A DNA stretch of 64,000 bases from CAXBGS01 sp963975425 (GCA_963975425.1 CAXBGS010000002.1:558001-622000), one strand, 5' to 3'; positions 8,132-17,908 are shown, counted from the first letter of the stretch. The notes: a model not told the origin generated them from the letters alone. Numbers and translations: made by a program.

Positions 8132-10615
8132 GTGAAGATGCTCAAGCGATTTTTTCCGCTGTCGATCATCCTGTGTTGTTGCGCAGCCTCGGTCGCCTCT
8201 GGCAAACCCATCGATTTTGCACATGACGTCGTTCCCGTGCTAGAACAACACTGTGTTGAGTGCCACGGTGACAAGGAAGCCAAGGGCGGTTTCTCAATCA
8301 ATTCCCGCGAGAGCTTCTTGGAGAGCGACGCGGCAATTCCAGGTGACGCCGATGCGTCGTACTTTCTGGAATTGGTCCGATCGGATGACCCTGACGTGCA
8401 GATGCCACCGCCTGAAAAGCCACGTATGGGTGAGGCCGACGTCGCAACGCTCGTCAAATGGGTCGACTCGGACTTGCCGTGGCAGAGCGGTTTTTCGTTC
8501 GCAAAGGACACCTACGAACCTCCGCTAAAGCCACGTCACGTCACCCTACCACCGCCGGTCGATGGACGCACACATCCCATCGATCGGATCATCGACAATG
8601 AACAACAGCAACGTAGCGGCGGCATGATCGATGCTGTCGATGACGCCACGTTCGTTCGTCGTGCCTATCTGGATTTAATCGGGCTGTTACCCGAACCGCA
8701 TGTCGCGCAAGAGTTCGTCGTCGATTCTTCACCGTCCAAGTATGCCCGGCTTGTCGATCAATTATTGGCCAACGATCTGGCTTACACCGAACATTGGCTG
8801 ACGTTTTGGAATGATCTGCTACGCAACGACTATGCGGGAACCGGCTTTATCACCGGCGGACGAAAACAGATCAGTCGCTGGCTTTACGATTCGCTGCTAG
8901 AGAACAAACCGTACGACGTCATGACTCGCGAATTATTAGCGCCGCCGGATGCGCGAAGCCGAGGGTTCATTGATGGGATCAAATGGCGAGGCAACGTGAG
9001 TGCCGGGCAAACGGTGGAGATTCAATTTTCGCAAAGCGTTGCCCAGTCATTTCTGGGCATCAACATGAAATGCGCGTCCTGTCACGACAGTTTCATCGAT
9101 CGCTGGAAACTAGCTGATGCGTATGGTTTGGCTGCGATTTATTCCCAGCAGCCACTTCAACTTCATCGCTGTGACAAGCCCACCGGCGAAACCGCGCAAG
9201 CCGCGTGGCTGTTCCCAGAACTCGGAACCATTGATTCGAATCAACCCCGTGACAAGCGACTACAACAGCTCGCGGACCTGATGACCGATCGCGAAAATGG
9301 GCGTTATGCAAGAACGATCGTGAATCGTCTCTGGTCGCAATTGATGGGACGCGGGATCGTGCACCCGCTCGACGCGATGCATACACGGCCTTGGAACGAA
9401 GATTTGTTAGACATGCTGGCCAATCATTTTGTCCGGCACGAATACGACTTAAAAGCAATCCTGCGATTGATCGCGACAAGCCACGCTTACCGTTCGCGGT
9501 GCGAAGTTCAGCAACAATCGCGTGCCGATTCGAGCGAATACGTCTACGACGGCCCTCGGGCCAAACGGATGACCGCCGAGCAGTTCGTCGACGCCGTTTG
9601 GCAACTGACCCATACGGCGCCAGCGGCTTTCGACGCTCCGGTGATCCGTGGGCAAGCATCACCAGAGCCCTCCGGTAAGACATCGCAAACGAGCCCGCAA
9701 AGTGCCAGGGCGGCAACCGAACCGCTGGACCTTTCGGCAAACTGGATCTGGGGTGATTCGGCGGCCGACGGCGGAGTGCCACCGGGAGGCGAAACGCTTG
9801 TTTTTCGCCGCAGTATTGAATTGCCGAGTGTCCCGATTCGTGGCGCCGCCATCATCACCGCCGACAACGCCTTCAAACTTTATCTTGGCGGACGTGAGAT
9901 TGTGGCGAGCGAAAACTGGACGCAACCCAGACTGGTTCCGCTGCAGGGATTGCTGAATCAGGGTGTCAATCACATCACGATTGTTGCGACCAACGGATTA
10001 AAACGCGCCAACGCGGCTGGACTGTTCTTTGAATGCCGACTGGTGTTCCAGAGCGGTGAAGAACGGAGCTATCGTTCGAATGAGAATTGGCGGTACACAT
10101 CCAAGCCACCTGCAAATGCCAAGGAAGGACGCCTCGGTAAAGTCACCGGTCCCTTCAAACCGGTCGTGTCGCTGGGCCAATCACCACGCTATCAATCGGC
10201 CTTTACGCCAAGAATTCGCACGCGGTTTGCCACGGCGGTCGCCACCGACATGCCGATGGTTCGTGCTTCGCTCTTGAAATCCGATTTCTTGATGCGAACA
10301 CTTGGCCGTCCCAACCGCGACCAGATCGTGACCTCACGGCCGAGTGAGCTAACCATGTTGGAAGCCATCGAATTGTCCAATGGTCAAGCCTTTGCCGATC
10401 TGTTGTCCGATGGCGCAAAATACTGGTACGCGAAGCGATACGAGTCGCCTGAAGCCTTGATCGAGGCCATTCTTGTTCGGGCATTGTCACGCAAACCGAG
10501 CGAATCGGAACTTAGAACCATGCGACAGATCGTCGGCGAGCCCGTTTCCCTATCCGCGATCGAAGATTTATTGTGGTCGATCTTGATGATGCCGGAATTT
10601 CTGGTCGTACGTTAA
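8132..10615 (+). CDS. DUF1549/DUF1553 (PSCyt1-PSD1) protein with an inserted beta-rich domain
   Basis: 827 residues, exported (signal peptide ~1-24). Order of domains: PSCyt1 haem c region with CVECH (~39-43); DUF1549/PSCyt2 (~130-330) with a second haem-type motif CASCH (~312-316); start of DUF1553 (~375-490, beginning TIVNRLWSQLMGRGIVHPLD); an insert (~520-690) that looks like a carbohydrate-binding, rhamnosidase-N-terminal-like beta sandwich (WIWGDSAADGGVPPGGETLV); then the rest of DUF1553. Function of these planctomycete cytochrome-like proteins is not established. The start is GTG 8132 or ATG 8138, differing by two residues. The DUF1501 partner follows 14 bases later. Confidence 0.9.
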   Translation: MKMLKRFFPLSIILCCCAASVASGKPIDFAHDVVPVLEQHCVECHGDKEAKGGFSINSRESFLESDAAIPGDADASYFLELVRSDDPDVQMPPPEKPRMGEADVATLVKWVDSDLPWQSGFSFAKDTYEPPLKPRHVTLPPPVDGRTHPIDRIIDNEQQQRSGGMIDAVDDATFVRRAYLDLIGLLPEPHVAQEFVVDSSPSKYARLVDQLLANDLAYTEHWLTFWNDLLRNDYAGTGFITGGRKQISRWLYDSLLENKPYDVMTRELLAPPDARSRGFIDGIKWRGNVSAGQTVEIQFSQSVAQSFLGINMKCASCHDSFIDRWKLADAYGLAAIYSQQPLQLHRCDKPTGETAQAAWLFPELGTIDSNQPRDKRLQQLADLMTDRENGRYARTIVNRLWSQLMGRGIVHPLDAMHTRPWNEDLLDMLANHFVRHEYDLKAILRLIATSHAYRSRCEVQQQSRADSSEYVYDGPRAKRMTAEQFVDAVWQLTHTAPAAFDAPVIRGQASPEPSGKTSQTSPQSARAATEPLDLSANWIWGDSAADGGVPPGGETLVFRRSIELPSVPIRGAAIITADNAFKLYLGGREIVASENWTQPRLVPLQGLLNQGVNHITIVATNGLKRANAAGLFFECRLVFQSGEERSYRSNENWRYTSKPPANAKEGRLGKVTGPFKPVVSLGQSPRYQSAFTPRIRTRFATAVATDMPMVRASLLKSDFLMRTLGRPNRDQIVTSRPSELTMLEAIELSNGQAFADLLSDGAKYWYAKRYESPEALIEAILVRALSRKPSESELRTMRQIVGEPVSLSAIEDLLWSILMMPEFLVVR

Positions 10616-10629
10616 CAATGCCTTAAGCG

Positions 10630-12075
10630 ATGAACCATTTCAAATCTGAACCTTTACATTTTCAACGCCGCGACTTTCTAAAACAGATGGCTGCGGCCGC
10701 GACGGCGACGATCGGCATGGGTGCGCCTCGCCTGCTTTCAGCCAACGATGACATCGTCCATCCGCAGCCTACTGCCGATGCGTGCATTTTACTGTGGATG
10801 GCCGGCGGAATGGCCGCCCCCGACACATTCGATCCCAAGCGATACACGCCGTTTCGAAAAGGGATGCCAGTTTCAGAGATGGTCAGCACGTTTCCGGCGA
10901 TCGATACCGCGGTGGATGACCTGAAGATCACTCAAGGTCTGCAGCAGGTCGCTTCGGTGATGGACCGCGCGACACTGATTCGATCCGCAGTCCAGCCGGA
11001 CTTGGGCAGCATTTTGCATTCACGGCATCAATATCATTGGCACACCGGATACGTTCCGCCCCAAACGGTGGCGTGCCCGCATTTGGGCGCATGGATGTCG
11101 AAAGTGCTGGGCTCGGTCAATCCCGTGATGCCCGCCTTTGTGAACGTTGGCCAGCGTTTGGAAGGTGTTGGTGAAAAAGAAGAACTAAAAGCGTTCACAA
11201 CGGCCGGCTTTTTCGGCAGCGAGTTCGGTCCGATGAATTTGCCTTATCCCGAACAAGCCGCGGCCGCCGTTACTCCGCCACCAGGTATGAGCCAGCAACG
11301 ATTTGTCAATCGCGACCGCTTGTTCCGTAAACTGGTCGACCAAAGTCCGCATCGTGATCGACTGAGTGACTATCAACACGAATCAATGATGCGTTCGATG
11401 GACAAAGCGTACCGTCTGTTGAAAAGTGATGATCGCAAAGCGTTCGACATTGATGCGGAACCGCAAGAGAGCCGGCAAGCTTACGACACCAGTCGTTTCG
11501 GGCGCGGGTGCTTGCTGGCCCGACGACTGATTGAGGCCGGGTCGCGCTTCGTCGAAGTCACGACCGAGTACGTTCCGTTCTTGCACTGGGATACGCATGC
11601 CAATGGCCACGAGACGGTCAAACGTCTGAAGCAAGAAATTGATCAGCCAATCGCGCAACTCATTCGTGACCTGGAATCACGCGGCATGCTGGACCGTACA
11701 CTTGTCGTGATCGCGTCGGAATTCAGTCGCGACGCGATCATGGAAGGCCAACCCGGTTCCAACGCGAACGACCAAGCGACTCATAAGGTCGACGAAGTCA
11801 GTGAGCCGACGCACTATGGGTTGCACCGGCATTTCACCGGTGGCACGAGCGTTGTTATGTTCGGCGGCGGAATGAAACGCGGTTTTGTCTATGGCAAAAC
11901 CGCGGACGAACGTCCCTTGATGGCAATCGAAAATCCCGTCACCGTCACCGACCTGCACGCGACGATCATGACTGCGATGGGGATCAGTCCCCGCACGGGT
12001 TTTGATATCGAGGGAAGACCCTTTTATGTGACCGAAGACGGCAAGGGCCAAGCCGTTCGTGACGTTTTCGCGTAG
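10630..12075 (+). CDS. DUF1501 family protein (Tat-exported, sulfatase-like fold)
   Basis: 481 residues. The N-terminus has a twin-arginine motif (QRRDFLKQ, ~14-21) followed by an Ala-rich hydrophobic stretch, so folded export by Tat is expected. The body has DUF1501 landmarks such as the early LLWMAGGMAAPDTFDPK, RFVEVTTEYVPFLHWDTHAN and, near the C-terminus, VTVTDLHATIMTAMGI. DUF1501 resembles the alkaline-phosphatase/sulfatase superfamily, but the reaction is unknown. It is paired with the upstream DUF1549 gene, as is usual in planctomycetes, and is likely in one operon with it (14-base gap). Confidence 0.92.
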   Translation: MNHFKSEPLHFQRRDFLKQMAAAATATIGMGAPRLLSANDDIVHPQPTADACILLWMAGGMAAPDTFDPKRYTPFRKGMPVSEMVSTFPAIDTAVDDLKITQGLQQVASVMDRATLIRSAVQPDLGSILHSRHQYHWHTGYVPPQTVACPHLGAWMSKVLGSVNPVMPAFVNVGQRLEGVGEKEELKAFTTAGFFGSEFGPMNLPYPEQAAAAVTPPPGMSQQRFVNRDRLFRKLVDQSPHRDRLSDYQHESMMRSMDKAYRLLKSDDRKAFDIDAEPQESRQAYDTSRFGRGCLLARRLIEAGSRFVEVTTEYVPFLHWDTHANGHETVKRLKQEIDQPIAQLIRDLESRGMLDRTLVVIASEFSRDAIMEGQPGSNANDQATHKVDEVSEPTHYGLHRHFTGGTSVVMFGGGMKRGFVYGKTADERPLMAIENPVTVTDLHATIMTAMGISPRTGFDIEGRPFYVTEDGKGQAVRDVFA

Positions 12076-12316
12076 CGGGTGACCGACGTCGAATCATCAA
12101 ACGCGTGAAAACCGTCGCGGCGGTTTGACGCTCACGGGGCCGGCACATGCCGACGTCCGTTTTGTGCGCGTCGGCCTGACGCGATCCAATTCGACGCAAT
12201 CCCAGCAGAATCAGAAGAATCGGACGCTGCTGATTTGGCCGTCTGGTTTGATATTCGTCCTAGCTGGATTGCCGAGTTCGCCTGATTTGTTGACAATGAT
12301 CGGTCTGAGATTCCAC

Positions 12317-12324
12317 AAGGAGGG
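12317..12324 (+). promoter_or_regulatory. Strong ribosome binding site deciding the WYL regulator start
   Basis: aaggaggg, the best Shine-Dalgarno sequence I saw in this window. Spacing of 8 bases points to GTG 12333 rather than TTG 12327. Confidence 0.75.
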
Positions 12325-12332
12325 TTTTGTCG

Positions 12333-13367
12333 GTGGCTCGAAACGAACAATTGATTCGCCAGCACAAGTTGCTGCAACTGCTAGAGTATTCGCGATTCGG
12401 CCGCACGCTGGACGAACTTCGTGATGAACTGGTCAAGGATCTTGGTCTGTCCACGCTTCACGAGCGCACGGTTCGCCGCGATGTCGAGGCGCTGCAAGCG
12501 GCCGGATACGACATCCAAAGCGAGTCGCTCGAACGCGGCAAGGTCTACAAGCTCGGTAAGAACAACACCGGTGTTCACGAGATCGGCATTTCAGCGACGG
12601 AGTTGATCGCGCTTTCGATTGGCCGCGAACTGCTGTATCCGTTGATGGGCACACAATACTGGCGCGGCATCGAGACTTTCTGGAACAAAGTACAGGAAGC
12701 GCTGCCCGACGGCGTGTTCGAGCACTACGAACGTTACCGCAAGACGCTGCACGTATTCGGCGGTCCCAGCAAGACGTACGAGCGTCACGCCGGAATGCTA
12801 AAGACGATCAACCGCGCGATCTTGGAACACCGGGTCGTTGAAATTGAATACGAAGCGATCGGCAAGCCGGTGACCACGCGCAAAATCGAACCGTATGGTT
12901 TGGCGGTGTACCAAAGCAGCATCTATGTGGTGGCGGCGGCCCCGGAAGTTACCGATCCTCAGCAGAGGATTCGTAATTTAAAACTCGATCGATTCCGTCA
13001 CGCCACCGCGCTCGATGAGTACTTCAAGGTCGATGAGAACATCGACATTTCCGATCGACTGGGTCGCAGTATCGGTATTTTCTCTGGCGAGTCAGCGACG
13101 GATGTTCGCATCCGCCTGGGTAAGCGTGCCGCCGCGTGGGTCGGTGAAGATCCCTGGCATCCGGAACAGCAAATGGACATCCAGGATGACGGCTCGGCGA
13201 TCTTGACCGTTCCCGCATCGCATCCGCGAGAGTTATTGCCCAAGGTACTTTCACTGGGGATGGATGCCGAAGTCTTGTCGCCTGATACGTTCCGTGACGC
13301 CGTGGCAGACACCGTGCGTGAGATGGCGACTCACTATGAGGTAACCGTCAGCGGCCAACCAACCTAG
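12333..13367 (+). CDS. WYL-domain transcriptional regulator
   Basis: About 344 residues: an N-terminal winged helix-turn-helix (residues ~5-70, RLLQLLEYSRFGRTLDELRD-like with TVRRDVEALQAAGYDI) followed by a WYL ligand-sensing domain (~165-235, VEIEYEAIGKPVTTRKIEPYG then QSSIYVVAAA) and a C-terminal WCX-like extension. Such proteins repress or activate nearby or global genes in response to an unknown ligand. Start: a strong Shine-Dalgarno aaggaggg at 12317-12324 sits 8 bases before GTG 12333; the in-frame TTG at 12327 is too close to it. Confidence 0.9.
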   Translation: MARNEQLIRQHKLLQLLEYSRFGRTLDELRDELVKDLGLSTLHERTVRRDVEALQAAGYDIQSESLERGKVYKLGKNNTGVHEIGISATELIALSIGRELLYPLMGTQYWRGIETFWNKVQEALPDGVFEHYERYRKTLHVFGGPSKTYERHAGMLKTINRAILEHRVVEIEYEAIGKPVTTRKIEPYGLAVYQSSIYVVAAAPEVTDPQQRIRNLKLDRFRHATALDEYFKVDENIDISDRLGRSIGIFSGESATDVRIRLGKRAAAWVGEDPWHPEQQMDIQDDGSAILTVPASHPRELLPKVLSLGMDAEVLSPDTFRDAVADTVREMATHYEVTVSGQPT

Positions 13368-13387
13368 GGCGACCGCCCGCGGAGCCG

Positions 13388-13444
13388 GGCCCGTCCCAAC
13401 CGGCGACGCATCAACCGGCCCGTCCGAACCGGCGACGCATCAAG
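13388..13444. repeat. 29-bp tandem repeat, 2 copies
   Basis: ggcccgtcc-aaccggcgacgcatcaa pattern at 13388-13416 and 13417-13444, with single-base differences, in the gap between two convergent genes. Confidence 0.85.
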
Positions 13445-13508
13445 CTGTGCCATACCAACGGGTGCCGCACAGCCGGACTTGGACCGGCGTTGGATCGGCC
13501 AGCAACGA

Positions 13509-13934
13509 TCAGCTCGGCCACGCGACATCGCGATCCGGTGCGTCGGGTCTCACGGGAACAAAGCCATCTTGCGTGGGGTCGATCGCATAGTGGTATCCAA
13601 AGGCCAGACCAAGCGAGCCGCCGTCGGCGTCGCTGAGTTCAACGATGACGCGACGATACAGATCGCGGGTTCCCGGTTGGTTGGCGCCTTCGATCACGTC
13701 CAGGCATCGCATCACTTCTGCGATCCGCTCCGCATCGAATTGCCAACATTCGCCTCGGACCCGGTCGTTCCCGCCGGTCATTGCCGGATAGTCATGGCGA
13801 GAAAACAGCGTTCCACGTGTCCAAGCCGGCGTAATCGCGACGGGGCGAACGGGCCACAGCGACTCGCGACATTGACCACGTTTTAATGTTCCGTAGACAA
13901 AAACGGACCGAATCGTAGCTTCGTCCTTCATCAC
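13509..13934 (-). CDS. Gamma-glutamylcyclotransferase-like (AIG2/GGCT) protein
   Basis: 141 residues with the family's N-terminal signature VFVYGTLKRGQ (~11-21), an acidic segment around RGECWQFD (~61-68), and the LDVIEG...YRR motif (~78-94) where the conserved catalytic Glu of this fold lies. Members cleave gamma-glutamyl groups from peptides or amines to give 5-oxoproline; the actual substrate cannot be read from sequence. It runs opposite to rsmG, which starts about 110 bases away on the other strand. Confidence 0.87.
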   Translation of the reverse strand: MMKDEATIRSVFVYGTLKRGQCRESLWPVRPVAITPAWTRGTLFSRHDYPAMTGGNDRVRGECWQFDAERIAEVMRCLDVIEGANQPGTRDLYRRVIVELSDADGGSLGLAFGYHYAIDPTQDGFVPVRPDAPDRDVAWPS

Positions 13935-14043
13935 ATCGTCTTCCCTTCGTCCGTCATTTGCATCATCATCACTGTCACTCTGGATCGCGTTGCGAACCGT
14001 GATTCGCCAGCTTCTTTCGACTCAACACCCATCGACAGCCCCC

Positions 14044-14703
14044 ATGCTTGACCCCGATTTCGCATCTGCACTTCAGACTTATTCGATGGAGATCGAAGAG
14101 TCGACGGCGCTTAAGCTTCAGGCGTATGCGATGGAGGTGTGGCGAATCAACGAGCAGATCAACCTGACGCGGCACACGACGTGGGAACTGTTCGTCGGAC
14201 GCGACCTTCGCGATTGTTTGCAGCTGGCCGCACTTATTCAACCGGGCGAGGAGGTGCTCGACCTGGGCAGCGGAAACGGAGTGCCGGGGATCTTGCTGGC
14301 GATCTTACGATCAGACATCGATGTCGCGTTAGCAGAATCGGTCGCCAAGCGTGCCAAAGTGCTCAGCGAAATCGTTGAAGCGTTGGAACTGCCGGTTCCT
14401 GTCTACGCGGCTCGCGGCGAGGACTTGCTCGAGGATTTCCGTTTCTCCAGCGTCGTTTGCCGTGCGGTGGGCAGCATCGCCAAGCTGTGCCGCTGGATCG
14501 AACCGCACTGGGCCAGCGTCGATCGCATGCTGCTGATCAAAGGCCCCAAGTGGGTCGACGAGCGAGGAGAGGCCCGGCATCATGGATTGCTGGAAAAATT
14601 ACAGCTCCGTCGGGTCGCCAGCTATCCGCTGGGCGACGACGAACAGAGTGAGGGGGTGATACTGCAGATTTCGCCCAAGGGATCGCTGAAATACCAGCAA
14701 TAG
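14044..14703 (+). CDS. rsmG: 16S rRNA (guanine-N7) methyltransferase RsmG
   Basis: About 219 residues from ATG 14044 (family ~205-240). It methylates N7 of a conserved G in the 530 loop of 16S rRNA with S-adenosylmethionine. The SAM motif VLDLGSGNGVPGILLA (~73-88) is intact, preceded by the family's NLTRHT region (~41-46) and followed by the RAVGSIAKL motif. An upstream in-frame ATG at 13990 adds 18 residues of no clear character. It stands 182 bases before cysD. Confidence 0.92.
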   Translation: MLDPDFASALQTYSMEIEESTALKLQAYAMEVWRINEQINLTRHTTWELFVGRDLRDCLQLAALIQPGEEVLDLGSGNGVPGILLAILRSDIDVALAESVAKRAKVLSEIVEALELPVPVYAARGEDLLEDFRFSSVVCRAVGSIAKLCRWIEPHWASVDRMLLIKGPKWVDERGEARHHGLLEKLQLRRVASYPLGDDEQSEGVILQISPKGSLKYQQ

Positions 14704-14885
14704 TGCTCTAATTGTGATTAGCGGCGGGTCGAGGGGTGGAAAACGGCGTAATCCGCTTCACCTAGTAACGCTCGTCCATCCATCTATACTTCGAGTGATC
14801 ATTGCAGTCTCTCGCGAGTTCGATCCGGGCGATCCGGACGCCGGGCTCGCCACTTTTACTTTCGACCTATTCGATACGCGGCACG

Positions 14886-15797
14886 ATGTCGGACTACAAC
14901 CTAACTCACCTCAAGCAACTTGAGGCCGAAAGCATCCATATCATCCGCGAAGTCGTCGCGGAATTTAATAATCCTGTGATGCTTTACAGCGTCGGCAAGG
15001 ACTCTGCCGTCCTGGTTCACTTGGCCCGCAAGGCGTTCTATCCGGCGAAGCCGCCGTTCCCACTGCTGCACGTCGATACGACGTGGAAATTTCGCGAGAT
15101 GATCGAATTTCGCGAGAATTATGCCCGCAAGGAACTCGGCCTGGACTTGCTCGTTTACATCAACGAAGAAGGCTTAAAGCACGACATCAAACCTTGGGAA
15201 GACAGCGAACGTCATACCGAGTTGATGAAGACCGATGCGTTGAAAGCTGCGCTGAACAAGTATCAATTCGATGCGGCATTTGGCGGTGCACGCCGCGACG
15301 AAGAAAAGAGCCGCGCGAAAGAACGTGTCTTTAGTTTTCGTGACAAGTCGCACCGATGGGATCCGAAAAACCAACGTCCCGAGCTTTGGAATTTGTACAA
15401 CGGTCGCGTCAATAAGGGCGAATCGATCCGTGTCTTTCCGATGAGCAACTGGACCGAGCTTGATGTTTGGCAATACATCCACTTGGAAAGTATCCCCATC
15501 GTTCCGCTGTACTTGTCCGCACCTCGGGACGTGGTCGAACGAGACGGCGTCTTGCTGATGATGGATGACGATCGGATGCCGCTGTTGCCGGGTGAAAAAA
15601 AGGAAACCAAAATGGTCCGCTTCCGCACGCTCGGTTGCTATCCGCTATCGGGCGCGGTCGAAAGCGAAGCGACCAAGTTGACCGATGTGATTCAAGAAAT
15701 GTTGCTCGCGACCACCAGTGAACGCCAGGGACGAATTATCGATCAAGACGAAGGCGGCGCCGGAATGGAAGAAAAGAAACGCCGCGGATACTTCTAA
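14886..15797 (+). CDS. cysD: Sulfate adenylyltransferase small subunit CysD
   Basis: 303 residues from ATG 14886, the family length. It makes APS from sulfate and ATP together with CysN. The PP-loop motif YSVGKDSAVLVHLARKAF (~35-52), the AFGGARRDEEKSRAKER region (~135-151) and the C-terminal RFRTLGCYPLSGAVES motif are all typical. An upstream ATG-type start at 14802 adds 28 residues unlike CysD and is not favoured. cysNC starts 69 bases downstream, so they probably form one operon. Confidence 0.96.
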   Translation: MSDYNLTHLKQLEAESIHIIREVVAEFNNPVMLYSVGKDSAVLVHLARKAFYPAKPPFPLLHVDTTWKFREMIEFRENYARKELGLDLLVYINEEGLKHDIKPWEDSERHTELMKTDALKAALNKYQFDAAFGGARRDEEKSRAKERVFSFRDKSHRWDPKNQRPELWNLYNGRVNKGESIRVFPMSNWTELDVWQYIHLESIPIVPLYLSAPRDVVERDGVLLMMDDDRMPLLPGEKKETKMVRFRTLGCYPLSGAVESEATKLTDVIQEMLLATTSERQGRIIDQDEGGAGMEEKKRRGYF

Positions 15798-15866
15798 GCG
15801 CACGTCAAGCGAACGTATCCATTCATCACTTGAAATCATTCACCTGTTACCTCTGACTGCCGCTTT

Positions 15867-17810
15867 ATGTCTCACCAGTCTGACCTAATCGCAACCGATA
15901 TCGATGCCTACCTAAAGCAACACGAGCAGAAGCAATTGCTTCGGTTCATTACCTGCGGCAGCGTTGATGATGGAAAGAGTACGTTGATCGGACGACTGCT
16001 GTATGACAGCAAGATGATCTATGAAGATCAGCTGTCGCAGTTGGAAGCGGATTCGAAAACCATCGGCACGACGGGCGGAAACTTTGATCCCGCATTGCTT
16101 ACCGATGGGTTGAAAGCCGAACGTGAGCAAGGCATCACCATCGATGTTGCCTATCGCTACTTTAGCACCGCGAAACGCAAATTCATCATCGCCGATACGC
16201 CCGGCCATGAACAATACACTCGCAACATGGCCACCGGTGCCAGCACGTGCGACTTGGCGGTGATTCTGATCGATGCCCGTCACGGTGTGTTGACGCAAAC
16301 CAAACGACACAGCTTTATCGTGTCGCTGCTGGGAATCCGCCACGTCGTCGTCGCCGTGAACAAAATGGACTTGTGCGACTTTAGCGAAGAACGGTTTGAA
16401 GAGATTTGTGATGAGTACCGTTCCTTCGCCGCTCGTTTGGACTTGCCCGACCTGCATTTTATTCCGATCAGCGCATTGAACGGCGACAATGTGGTCGACC
16501 GCAGCGAATTGTCGCCGTGGTATACCGGCAGCACGCTGATGAACTTTCTTGAAACGGTTTACATCGGCAGCGACCGAAACCTGCAAGACTTTCGCATGCC
16601 GGTGCAATACGTGAATCGGCCGAATCTGGATTTCCGAGGATTCTGTGGCACGATCGGTTCGGGCATCATCCGACCCGGCGAAGAAATCATGGTGCTGCCC
16701 AGTCGCCAGACGTCAAAGGTCAAGTCGATCGTCACATTTGACGGCGAGCGAGAAGAGGCGTTCACGCCTGAATCGATCACGCTGACCCTCGAAGATGAAA
16801 TCGATGCAAGCCGTGGTGACATGATCGTCCGGACCGGCAACCTGCCACGCAGCAGCGATTCGATCGAAGCGATGTTGGTTTGGATGAACGATGAATCGAT
16901 GGTGCCGGGCAAGACGTATCTATTCAAGCACACCACACAGACTTTGCCGGGCACGATTGACACGTTGAAATATCGTGTCGACGTGAACACGCTGCACCGC
17001 AGTCCGGCGCCTGACCTGGCGTTGAACGAGATTGGTCGCGTAAGCATTTCGCTAAGTGGACCGATCCACTACGACGCGTATCGCCGCAATCGCAATACCG
17101 GTGCCTTCATCGTCGTCGACCGGATCAACAACGCCACCGTCGCGGCGGGAATGATCTTGGACAGTTCCGGTGGTGGCAAGAAAGGCGCGATCTGGGACGA
17201 AGAAGAGTTGCAGGACGGCAATGTTGATCCGAATAAAGTTTCTGCGGTCTCGGCCGATCAGCGCAACGCCCGCTTCGGCCAACAACCGGCGACGGTCCTG
17301 CTGACCGGCTTGACCGGCAGCGGCAAAACATTGGTCGGACAAGCCGTGGAACGCAAACTATTCGACTTGGGCCGCGCGGTGGCGTTGATCGATGGGGACA
17401 GCCTGCGCCGCGGACTGAGCCGTGACCTCGGATTCACGGCGGATGACCGAAGTGAAAACCTTCGACGAAGTGCGCACCTGGCACACACCCTGAACGAAGC
17501 CGGATTGATTTGCATCGCATCCTTCGTTGCTCCTTCGGAAGACGTTCGCGTCAAAGCGGGTCGCGTGATCGGTGAAGACCGCTTCTTTGTCGTGCATGTC
17601 GCCACGCCCGTCGAAGTGTGTCGCCAGCGAGACCAGAAAGGTCAGTACGCGAAAGCCGACGCCGGTGAACTGACAAATTTCCCAGGCGTGACAGCCGACT
17701 ATGACGAACCGGTTTCACCCGACTTGGTCGTCGATGCGTCGAAACAAACCGTCGACGAGAGCGCCGACCTGGTCATCGAAATGTTGCGCAGCAAGGGCGT
17801 GATCAAATAG
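15867..17810 (+). CDS. cysNC: Bifunctional sulfate adenylyltransferase subunit 1 / adenylylsulfate kinase CysNC
   Basis: 647 residues. The N-terminal half is an EF-Tu-like GTPase, CysN: G1 GSVDDGKSTLIGRLLYDSKM (~32-51), G3 DTPGHEQY (~110-117), G4 NKMD (~165-168). The C-terminal ~190 residues are APS kinase: P-loop GLTGSGKT (~477-484) and LRRGLSRDLGFTADDRSENL. With CysD this turns sulfate into PAPS, used for reduction or by sulfotransferases. No PAPS reductase is near. Two sulfotransferase-domain genes in the same window are possible PAPS consumers. Confidence 0.96.
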   Translation: MSHQSDLIATDIDAYLKQHEQKQLLRFITCGSVDDGKSTLIGRLLYDSKMIYEDQLSQLEADSKTIGTTGGNFDPALLTDGLKAEREQGITIDVAYRYFSTAKRKFIIADTPGHEQYTRNMATGASTCDLAVILIDARHGVLTQTKRHSFIVSLLGIRHVVVAVNKMDLCDFSEERFEEICDEYRSFAARLDLPDLHFIPISALNGDNVVDRSELSPWYTGSTLMNFLETVYIGSDRNLQDFRMPVQYVNRPNLDFRGFCGTIGSGIIRPGEEIMVLPSRQTSKVKSIVTFDGEREEAFTPESITLTLEDEIDASRGDMIVRTGNLPRSSDSIEAMLVWMNDESMVPGKTYLFKHTTQTLPGTIDTLKYRVDVNTLHRSPAPDLALNEIGRVSISLSGPIHYDAYRRNRNTGAFIVVDRINNATVAAGMILDSSGGGKKGAIWDEEELQDGNVDPNKVSAVSADQRNARFGQQPATVLLTGLTGSGKTLVGQAVERKLFDLGRAVALIDGDSLRRGLSRDLGFTADDRSENLRRSAHLAHTLNEAGLICIASFVAPSEDVRVKAGRVIGEDRFFVVHVATPVEVCRQRDQKGQYAKADAGELTNFPGVTADYDEPVSPDLVVDASKQTVDESADLVIEMLRSKGVIK

Positions 17811-17848
17811 TCGCCGGCGCGCCCCGTGCGGACCGTATGCTTCCCGAC

Positions 17849-17908
17849 CACAAGCAGAAGCAGAAGCACAAGCAGAAGCACAAGCACAAGCACAAGCACA
17901 GACACAAG
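17849..17908. repeat. 6-bp tandem repeat, 10 units
   Basis: (CACAAG/CAGAAG) units: cacaag cagaag cagaag and so on, one unit being cacaga, in the gap between the convergent cysNC and the 1-kb-codon gene on the minus strand. Confidence 0.93.

Noticed and set aside
12125..12332. Possible small gene before the WYL regulator
   Set aside because: The frame overlaps the regulator start and has no family signature; the clear Shine-Dalgarno belongs to GTG 12333.
14704..14885. SAM or sulfur-type riboswitch upstream of cysD
   Set aside because: No recognisable conserved core or strong paired elements.
17849..17908. CRISPR-like array
   Set aside because: Units are only 6 bp with no spacers; simple tandem repeat. 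The other repeats here also lack unique spacers, and no cas gene is present.
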